Assembly (NCBI RefSeq): GCF_011683915.1
Contig: NZ_JAAQPH010000031.1
Span: 1-48,874, forward strand
Length of the DNA: 48,874 nucleotides
Origin: Pelagibius litoralis
Lineage (GTDB): Bacteria > Pseudomonadota > Alphaproteobacteria > Kiloniellales > Kiloniellaceae
Direction: 5' to 3'
This document shows positions 42,090-48,874 of the stretch, one piece after another. Position 1 is the stretch's first letter. Each line of letters starts with the position of its first letter. The position numbers were made by a program, and so were the translations under genes. Under the pieces are notes generated by a model. The model was not told the origin of the DNA. It did not search any database and saw only the letters and a list, made by a program, of their open reading frames with translations.

Positions 42090-42752
42090 ATGACGCATCT
42101 CCCAACGGATGAGAAAAAACCTCAGATATTCACGCATACCTTATCGAACGTAATGCTGATGATCGTTCTCGTCTTTTTCATCTCAAACGTCTTCGTTATC
42201 CAATCATGTAAGAGCCGATATCTGCTGGATGATAGAGGCTCTGTTTGTAGCGTTGTCGAGGTGTTCGCGCCCCTTCGCCAAGTCATACCCGTAATCTACC
42301 GACCAGCTGAAGTTCTGGAAGCCCGTGGGGACCAGGACCGAGCGGATCTGGTCGTTGCTGCCTACAGTTTTTCTTGGGGTGGTTTCCTCATTTTCAGCGC
42401 GCTGATGATCGTTGTGGCCGTTGTGCGCGTCAGGCTGCTTAGCGATCAGGATCGGCGCAAATACGTTAGTTGGAGCATCCAGCATGACCGAGAACATCAG
42501 ACTGATAGCAAACATGCTGAGAGCGCGGCACTGGGTTTGAGGTTCTTCGCGTTTACAACTGTACTGGTATTTATTTGGACATTTTGGGGTTTCTTCAGTT
42601 TTGATGAGCCGAGTTTTCTAAAAAACATGGTTCATGAAAGAAACAGGGACCTGTATCAACCTGCTGTTTTCTTATCTTTTATCCTGCTTTTTCTGATTCT
42701 CTTAATAGGGAGACAGATCAAGAGGTATCTATCAAAGACGCCGACTTTGTGA
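42090..42752 (+). CDS. Hypothetical membrane protein of the RTX locus
   Basis: A 220-residue protein with four hydrophobic stretches: about 20-38 (VMLMIVLVFFISNVFVI), 96-113 (FLIFSALMIVVAVV), 150-168 (FAFTTVLVFIWTFWGFF) and 190-208 (LSFILLFLILLIG). These are separated by soluble loops. It belongs to no family I recognise. It lies between the acyltransferase and the RTX gene on the same strand (97 bases after the first, 40 before the second), so it may aid secretion, activation or immunity. Its lower GC and phenylalanine-rich helices differ from its neighbours. Confidence 0.7.
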   Translation: MTHLPTDEKKPQIFTHTLSNVMLMIVLVFFISNVFVIQSCKSRYLLDDRGSVCSVVEVFAPLRQVIPVIYRPAEVLEARGDQDRADLVVAAYSFSWGGFLIFSALMIVVAVVRVRLLSDQDRRKYVSWSIQHDREHQTDSKHAESAALGLRFFAFTTVLVFIWTFWGFFSFDEPSFLKNMVHERNRDLYQPAVFLSFILLFLILLIGRQIKRYLSKTPTL

Positions 42753-42792
42753 CGGCAGTATCCGGATAAACGCTGCGAAGAGGAGAACGTTC

Positions 42793-45700
42793 ATGAGTGA
42801 GTCCCAGGTGAACCAAAGTCAAGGCGCCGGCCCCGGAACCACCGTTCCCCTAACAGTTTTTGAGGCAATGTTCGGCGCACTCGCTGATTCTCTGCAATCC
42901 AGTAGCAGTTCTAAGGCGAAAGCAGCTGGCTTAATGGCAGGAAGCCTTGGCGCGGCGTTTGGCGGGATGGCCGCTGTGGCGCAAGAACCAACCTACGAAT
43001 CAGCAGCGAAGTTCGCGGCTGGAGCACTCACTGCCATTGCCGTAGGAACAGCCGTGCCGCTGTCGGCAGTAGCCGCTGCTGCACTGGCAGCTGCGGCTGG
43101 TGCTGGTATGGCCCCACTGGCCGCCGGTCTCTTAGCCGCGGCCGCAACCGCAGCGGCCGCATACGCCGCGGCTGCGGCAGGTGAGGCGTTATACGATGGG
43201 CTTCGCGACTTGTTCGATGGCGCGGGCAAACTTATTTCGCCACTGGCTTTGGACCTCGATGGCGATGGAATAGAGGTGACGGCCCTTGGCGAAACTTCAG
43301 CCTATTTCGATCTTGATGCCGATGGCTTCGCGGAGCTGACCGGTTGGATATCGGGCGACGACGGGATTTTGGCTTGGGATGCGAACGGCAACGGTCAGAT
43401 AGATGATATCAACGAAGTCTTCGGCAACGATGTGGCCAATGGGTTTTCGGAGTTGGCTGCGTTTGACACTGATGGAAACGGTATAATCGATGCGAACGAC
43501 GCGCAGTTTTCTGACCTGCTTGTATGGCAAGATCTCGATCAGGACGGTTTTGCGTCTGAAGATGAGCTCAAGTCACTAGCGGAACTCGGGATCATATCGC
43601 TGGATCTCAACTCGACGCCATCGGGCGAAATGATCAACGGCAACCTGATTAGTGATGTCAGCACGTTTACTTGGTCAGATGGCAGTACGGATGCGCTTGT
43701 CGACGTGTGGTTTGCTAACGACCAGATGAACACGGTTTTTAGGGCCAGTGATGTCGATATCGATCCAAGGGCCGTCCTTTTGCCCAGCTTGAAGGGTTAT
43801 GGCGAATTGCCGCCTCTTTTGTTTGCGATGAGCATGGACGAGACCCTACTCGACCAGGTTGAGAGTTTTAGCAGTCTGGATGTTTTTGCCGGTGTGGATC
43901 TCCGAGGTGAAATTGAAACAATACTGTACCGCTGGGCAGCTGTCGACAATGTGGAGTCAGGCAGCCGGGGGTACTATGTCGATGCTCAGCATCTGGCGTT
44001 TATGGAGGCTTTTTTTGGTACGGGCTTTAGCCAGTTCGGTAACCCGAATCCGCGTCCCAACGCTGGGGCGGCGCTAGAGTCTATCTGGGACCAACTCTAT
44101 GGTGAGTTAGCGGCACGCGTGCTGATCCAAGGGCCGCTGGAAGGCGCTTTTCAAGGCGTTAGCTTTGATCCTTACAATGATCGCTTCTTTCTCGAAGAGG
44201 GGGTGAATGGCGAAAGCGTTATTCTATCGGCCATAACAGCTTTAGGCGGAACCGCGCCCACGGATCCACTAGAAGCTGCCCGGCATTGGGATTTATTGAT
44301 TTCCACTATTGATATTGTTGGCCGGGAAGCTGGTTTCAGTGTTGGCGCGTTTGATGCTCAGCTGGAACAGGTTTTCGCCGACGCGGGTTACGTCTTTACG
44401 CCTGGTGCTCTGCGTGATGGCTCCGTTTCCATTGGCATTGATGATGTTACTGTAATCGTCGGTGGTTCCGGGGACGATACCTACAACTTTGGAATCGGCT
44501 CAGGAGAAGTCGTCATCAAAGAGACGGGAACCGGCACGGATAGTCTTCAGTTCGGGGCTGGTATTGCCCCCGCCGATGTCGAGTTCTATCGCTCTAACAC
44601 CGATGCGAACGACTTGGTCTTCGTGATTGCCGGCACCTCCGACAAGGTGACGTTTATCGGTCAGTTCGATGCCGGGAGTTATGGCGTTGAAGAGGTTCGT
44701 TTCGCCGATGGAAGTATCTGGACGATCGCAGATATACAACAATGGCTCCTGACGTCCACTGCTGGCGATGATGATTTATTCGGATATTCGAGTAACGACA
44801 CGCTCGATGGCGGACTTGGGGACGACTACCTTGAGGGACGGGGCGGTAGCGACACCTATATCTATAACTCTGGCGACGGTCGCGATTGGATCAATGACGC
44901 TAACTTTTCGGGTAACGATGTTATTGAGTTTGGGCCGGGGATATTACCTTCTGACATAGAGGTGTACCGCGATGGACCGGGCAATAACGATGTAGTCCTT
45001 AGATTTTCTGGCGCTGGGGATGAGCTCGTTCTACAGCAGCAGTTTTTAGGTGATCACCGTGGTGTCGAGGAACTGCGTTTTGCCGACGGAACAGTTTGGA
45101 CGAAAGACGATCTAAAACAACAATACCTCGATCAAACGATCACGGACGGCGATGATGCCGTCTACGGATTCTCGACTGGCGATACGATCGACAGCGCGGC
45201 CGGCAACGACACGATCAATGCGGGCTGGGGCAACGACCAGATTACCGGTGGTGCCGGCGACGACGTGCTGGCCGGCGGTAACAACAACGACACCTATTTC
45301 TATACGCGCGGCGATGGCAATGATTCGATCACCGAAGGTGACAACAGGTACTCCAACAGCTCGCCCGGCGGTACCGAGGACAAGCTTGTCCTTCAGGACA
45401 TTGATCCGGCGGCGGTGTCGCTGCTGCGCGATGGCAACAACGTCACGCTGGTGATTGCCGAGTCGGCGCCCGGGGCGGGTGACGGCGGCTCGATCCTGCT
45501 GGTGAACAATCTCGACGAATACTACAGCCAGGGCATCGACCAGATCCTCTTTGATGACGGCACGGTCTGGACCAGGGCTGATCTGCGGCTGGCGTTGCTG
45601 GCGCAAGCGCCGACTGCCGGCGACGATGTGATTGACGGCTTCAACACGGCGGACGTCATCACCGGCGGGGCCGGCAACGACACGATCAATGCGGGCTGGG

Positions 45701-48700
45701 GCAACGACCTGATTACCGGTGGTGCCGGCGACGACGTGCTGGCCGGCGGTAACAACAACGACACCTATTTCTATACGCGCGGCGATGGCAATGATTCGAT
45801 CACCGAAGGTGACAACAGGTACTCCAACAGCTCGCCCGGCGGTACCGAGGACAAGCTTGTCCTTCAGGACATTGATCCGGCGGCGGTGTCGCTGCTGCGC
45901 GATGGCAACAACGTCACGCTGGTGATTGCCGAGTCGGCGCCCGGGGCGGGTGACGGCGGCTCGATCCTGCTGGTGAACAATCTCGACGAATACTACAACC
46001 AGGGCATCGACCAGATCCTCTTTGATGACGGCACGGTCTGGACCAGGGCGGACCTGCGGGTGGCGTTGCTGGCACAAGCGCCGACTGCCGGTGATGACGT
46101 GATTGACGGCTTCAACACGGCGGACGTCATTACCGGCGGGGCCGGCAACGACACGATCAATGCGGGCTGGGGCAACGACCTGATTGCTGGCGGCGCCGGC
46201 GACGACGTGCTGGCCGGCAGCGACGGCAATGATACCGTGGAGGGCGGTGCCGGAAACGACGTCATCTTTGGCGGCAATGGCGATGATCAGCTCATTGGCG
46301 GTGACGGCGATGACGTGCTGCGTGGCGACGCCGGCGTCGACAGCTTCGATGGCGGGGCCGGCAACGACACCATCGACTACAGCACCAGCTCAGGCGCCCT
46401 GCTGATCGATCTTGCGACCGGGGACGTCAATGGTATCGAGAACTTCCTTTCCATCGAAAATGTGATCGCCGGCTCGGGTAACGATACTCTGCTCGGCAAC
46501 GACGGCGCGAACTACCTGGCAGGCGGTAACGGTGACGACTCTCTGGTGGGCGGCGATGGCAACGATACCTTCAACGGTGGTGGCGGTGTCGACAGCTTTG
46601 TGGGTGGCGCCGGTATCGATACTGCGGATTATCGTGAGTCGGCTAGTGACTTCGTCGCAGACCTGGATAGCGATACACTGACAACCTCTGGCGGGGCCGT
46701 GGAGCTCTTGGTTGAGATCGAAAACGTTCTCGGTTCTACCGGCGACAACATGCTCTACGGTGATGCTACGGGTAACCGTCTGGACGGTTATCTCGGCGAC
46801 GATACTCTGGCGGGGCGCGGTGGTGATGACTCTCTGCTGGGTGGCGCCGGTAGTGACGATTTCCTCTATGATATCGGAGATGGAAACGACCTGATCACGG
46901 AAGTCGCGGGTGACAGCACAGGCGACCGCCTGGTTTTTGGTGCGGGAATTCTACAAGGGAACGTAAGCTATCATCTCAGCCCCGACCAGAGCGAATTGCT
47001 GGTCTCCCTGTCGGACGGCGCTGTAATCACGCTCCAGCAACAGTTTGCCGGTGACGAGGCTGGTATTGACAGCCTCCACTTCGTCGATGGCTCCAGCCGT
47101 AGCACGCTGGATATCTACGACGAATTGACTAACGTTGCTCCCGTAGTCGATCAGGGAATAGCCGACACCGTCGTCGACGAAGATTCGCTTCTCAATCTGG
47201 TGATCGCGGCGAATACCTTCTCCGACGCCAACCTTCGTAACACATTGACCTATACGGCGCAGCTGGTATCCGGCATGGCCTTGCCTGCCTGGTTGCTGTT
47301 CGATGGTACGGCTTTCGCAGGTACGCCGGAAAATGGCGATGTTGGGGCCCTGGAGATTGAGGTGACGGCGACCGATGACTTCGGCCAGAGTGTAACCACG
47401 CAGTTTACATTGACGGTAGCGAACACCAATGACGCTCCGACGCTTGGAGACAGCCTGTCGATAGCTGAGGTCGAGGTAGGTGGTTCCCTCGCTGCTGCAA
47501 TACCCGGTACAGCTTTCGCCGATGTGGACGTCGGCGATCAGCTGACCTTGACCGCAACCCTTGTCGATGGCTCACCCCTGCCGGCTTGGCTCCAGTTCGA
47601 CGGTTCGACCTTCACGGGGATGCCCGGGGACTCTGATGTCGGATTTGTCGCAGTCACGATACAGGCCACCGACTTGGCGGGGGAGTCGGTCAGCCAGAAC
47701 ATGCAAATCAACGTTCTCCCCAGCGGGGGAGTCGCGCTGGTTCTGGGCACGGCCGGCGATGACGACCTCGCCGGCACTGTGGCTGACGAACTGATCGTCG
47801 GTGGCTTGGGTGATGACACGCTTTCCGGCGCCGGGGGCAACGATGTCTACCTCTATAACAACGGCGATGGTGCCGATCTGCTCCAGAACACCGAAGGCCG
47901 CGGGACTTATGATCTCGATGTACTGCGATTTGGTGAAGGAATCGCCGTTGCGGATGTCTCACTGATCCAAAGCGGTGATGATCTCTTGGTGTCGCTCGCG
48001 GGTGGCGGTCAGGTTTTTGTCGAGGATTACTATCACCGTGGCCAGCTGGCAGGGATCGAGTGGTTCGATGGCACGACGCTTTCCTATGCGGAGGTGCTGG
48101 CGCAGACACTTGGCGGCACCGCTGGCGACGACAGCCTTGTGGGTGACGGCGCCCATGACGTCATGGCTGGTGGAGCGGGGAACGATACAATCAAGTCCTC
48201 CACCGGTTTCGATGTTCTCATCGGCGGCGCCGGCAACGACTACATGGAGGGTTGGTGGGACGGCGATACCTACGTCTACAATCTGGGCGATGGCGACGAC
48301 ACGATCTACGAGTACAGCAGCTCCACCCAGTACTCCCGCCATCTCGGTGACAAGCTGGTGCTGGGGGCAGGGATTGCGCCGGGCGATATCATCGTCACGC
48401 GCAACGCGGCTGATTGGGAGGATGTGACCATCAGCTTCCAGGGCGCGGCCGGATCGATCCTGCTCAACGAGCAGTTCGGTGATAACCGCTACGGTGTGGA
48501 AGAGATCGTCTTTGCCGACGGTACGGTCTGGACCCAGTCTCAACTCGCCCATATCGGTTATGCCCAGGCGATGACAGCCGGTGACGACTACATCTTCGGC
48601 ATCCATGAGAACGACACCATCAATGGGGCCGAGGGGAACGACAGCCTCTACGGCTGGTTGGGCGCCGACAGTCTGACCGGCGGCGCCGGCGACGACTATC

Positions 48701-48874
48701 TGGAAGGCAGCTGGCACGCCGATACCTACGTCTACAACCTGGGTGACGGCAACGACACGATCTACGAGTACAGCAGCTCCACCCAGTACTCCCGCCACCT
48801 GGGCGATAAGCTGGTGCTGGGGCCGGGAATCGCAGTTGGCGATGTCATCGTCACGCGCAACGCGGCTGATTGGG
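42793..48874 (+). CDS. Giant RTX/calcium-binding protein, 5' part (runs off the window)
   Basis: The frame is open from ATG 42793 (aggag at 42781-42785) to the end of the window, 2027 codons without a stop. Residues about 50-135 are an alanine-rich hydrophobic stretch. Residues about 150-260 carry EF-hand/dockerin-like acidic loops (LDLDGDGIEV, DANGNGQIDD, DTDGNGIIDAND, DLDQDGFASE). From about 44,400 on, many RTX-type GGxGxDxLx nonapeptides form the calcium-binding parallel beta-roll (GGAGDDVLAG, GGNGDDQLIG). Two Ig/cadherin-like domains of the DEDSL...LPAWLLFDG type sit at about 47,140-47,720. Type I secretion is likely, but the C-terminal signal lies beyond the window. The HlyC-type gene upstream suggests an acylated toxin. 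An adhesin or surface-layer role is the alternative. Confidence 0.92.
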   Translation, partial: MSESQVNQSQGAGPGTTVPLTVFEAMFGALADSLQSSSSSKAKAAGLMAGSLGAAFGGMAAVAQEPTYESAAKFAAGALTAIAVGTAVPLSAVAAAALAAAAGAGMAPLAAGLLAAAATAAAAYAAAAAGEALYDGLRDLFDGAGKLISPLALDLDGDGIEVTALGETSAYFDLDADGFAELTGWISGDDGILAWDANGNGQIDDINEVFGNDVANGFSELAAFDTDGNGIIDANDAQFSDLLVWQDLDQDGFASEDELKSLAELGIISLDLNSTPSGEMINGNLISDVSTFTWSDGSTDALVDVWFANDQMNTVFRASDVDIDPRAVLLPSLKGYGELPPLLFAMSMDETLLDQVESFSSLDVFAGVDLRGEIETILYRWAAVDNVESGSRGYYVDAQHLAFMEAFFGTGFSQFGNPNPRPNAGAALESIWDQLYGELAARVLIQGPLEGAFQGVSFDPYNDRFFLEEGVNGESVILSAITALGGTAPTDPLEAARHWDLLISTIDIVGREAGFSVGAFDAQLEQVFADAGYVFTPGALRDGSVSIGIDDVTVIVGGSGDDTYNFGIGSGEVVIKETGTGTDSLQFGAGIAPADVEFYRSNTDANDLVFVIAGTSDKVTFIGQFDAGSYGVEEVRFADGSIWTIADIQQWLLTSTAGDDDLFGYSSNDTLDGGLGDDYLEGRGGSDTYIYNSGDGRDWINDANFSGNDVIEFGPGILPSDIEVYRDGPGNNDVVLRFSGAGDELVLQQQFLGDHRGVEELRFADGTVWTKDDLKQQYLDQTITDGDDAVYGFSTGDTIDSAAGNDTINAGWGNDQITGGAGDDVLAGGNNNDTYFYTRGDGNDSITEGDNRYSNSSPGGTEDKLVLQDIDPAAVSLLRDGNNVTLVIAESAPGAGDGGSILLVNNLDEYYSQGIDQILFDDGTVWTRADLRLALLAQAPTAGDDVIDGFNTADVITGGAGNDTINAGWGNDLITGGAGDDVLAGGNNNDTYFYTRGDGNDSITEGDNRYSNSSPGGTEDKLVLQDIDPAAVSLLRDGNNVTLVIAESAPGAGDGGSILLVNNLDEYYNQGIDQILFDDGTVWTRADLRVALLAQAPTAGDDVIDGFNTADVITGGAGNDTINAGWGNDLIAGGAGDDVLAGSDGNDTVEGGAGNDVIFGGNGDDQLIGGDGDDVLRGDAGVDSFDGGAGNDTIDYSTSSGALLIDLATGDVNGIENFLSIENVIAGSGNDTLLGNDGANYLAGGNGDDSLVGGDGNDTFNGGGGVDSFVGGAGIDTADYRESASDFVADLDSDTLTTSGGAVELLVEIENVLGSTGDNMLYGDATGNRLDGYLGDDTLAGRGGDDSLLGGAGSDDFLYDIGDGNDLITEVAGDSTGDRLVFGAGILQGNVSYHLSPDQSELLVSLSDGAVITLQQQFAGDEAGIDSLHFVDGSSRSTLDIYDELTNVAPVVDQGIADTVVDEDSLLNLVIAANTFSDANLRNTLTYTAQLVSGMALPAWLLFDGTAFAGTPENGDVGALEIEVTATDDFGQSVTTQFTLTVANTNDAPTLGDSLSIAEVEVGGSLAAAIPGTAFADVDVGDQLTLTATLVDGSPLPAWLQFDGSTFTGMPGDSDVGFVAVTIQATDLAGESVSQNMQINVLPSGGVALVLGTAGDDDLAGTVADELIVGGLGDDTLSGAGGNDVYLYNNGDGADLLQNTEGRGTYDLDVLRFGEGIAVADVSLIQSGDDLLVSLAGGGQVFVEDYYHRGQLAGIEWFDGTTLSYAEVLAQTLGGTAGDDSLVGDGAHDVMAGGAGNDTIKSSTGFDVLIGGAGNDYMEGWWDGDTYVYNLGDGDDTIYEYSSSTQYSRHLGDKLVLGAGIAPGDIIVTRNAADWEDVTISFQGAAGSILLNEQFGDNRYGVEEIVFADGTVWTQSQLAHIGYAQAMTAGDDYIFGIHENDTINGAEGNDSLYGWLGADSLTGGAGDDYLEGSWHADTYVYNLGDGNDTIYEYSSSTQYSRHLGDKLVLGPGIAVGDVIVTRNAADW
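45201..46142 (+). repeat. Nearly identical 471-bp tandem duplication inside the RTX gene
   Basis: The unit starting cggcaacgacacgatcaatg begins at 45201, 45672 and (partially) 46143. The two full units are 471 bp, 157 codons, and differ by only about ten bases by eye. The in-frame period preserves the reading frame. A second, more diverged pair about 456 bp apart occurs near 48265 and 48721. Confidence 0.9.

Noticed and set aside
45180-46200. Long tandem repeats that could suggest a CRISPR or satellite array
   Set aside because: The repeats are 471 bp, in frame and lie within the RTX coding sequence. No short repeat-spacer pattern is present anywhere in the window.

Overview
The window looks like the accessory part of an alphaproteobacterial chromosome. 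This is inferred from the protein families (DUF3363 relaxase, large serine recombinase with a small AANDNR-type partner, DppABCDF/DUF917/HyuA catabolic cluster) and from a mix of GC-rich backbone genes with AT-richer cargo. It opens with an intact initiator tRNA gene (tRNA-fMet, 50-126). The last 12 bases of that tRNA, cccccgcaacca, recur exactly at 6519-6530 and 27360-27371. A one-mismatch copy lies at 39263-39274 and a decayed copy at 213-241. A terminator-like hairpin closely follows the tRNA and each of the three distal copies. I read 50 to about 39,274 as a composite island built by successive integration at the 3' end of tRNA-fMet.

Segment 1 (about 127-6518) carries a coiled-coil protein resembling predicted pPIWI-associated nucleases, a 33-codon hydrophobic peptide with its own terminator (a possible type I toxin), and a two-gene Gabija system (gajA/gajB). 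Segment 2 (6531-27359) looks like an integrative mobilizable element: serine recombinase, XRE regulators and MOB-type relaxase. Its backbone is interrupted by three cargo modules. The first is a radical SAM + DUF6375-like + PD-(D/E)XK/STAND-NTPase cassette (10278-15747), flanked by two imperfect palindromes that resemble integron attC sites. The second is a tightly coupled six-gene operon (25245-19326, minus strand): DNA methyltransferase, sigma-like protein, small protein, ImmA/IrrE peptidase, NurA-like protein and HerA-like ATPase. The third is a Kiwa system (kwaA/kwaB). The first two modules match no named defence system I can recall and are the best candidates here for undescribed systems.

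Segment 3 (27372-39262) is metabolic: an AroM-family protein, an amidase, a LysR regulator and a complete dipeptide/oligopeptide-type ABC importer on the minus strand, then DUF917 and HyuA hydantoinase-like genes divergently on the plus strand. Together they suggest uptake and hydrolysis of a cyclic amide or peptide-like compound. An IS110/IS1111-type element with a frameshifted, internally deleted transposase lies at the island's right border (39276-40216).

Beyond a roughly 1.2 kb stretch without convincing genes, which contains a 67-base palindrome, lies an RTX locus: a HlyC-type acyltransferase, a small membrane protein, and the first 2027 codons of a giant RTX/Ca-binding protein still open at the window's end. 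That protein contains a nearly identical 471-bp (157-codon) tandem duplication.
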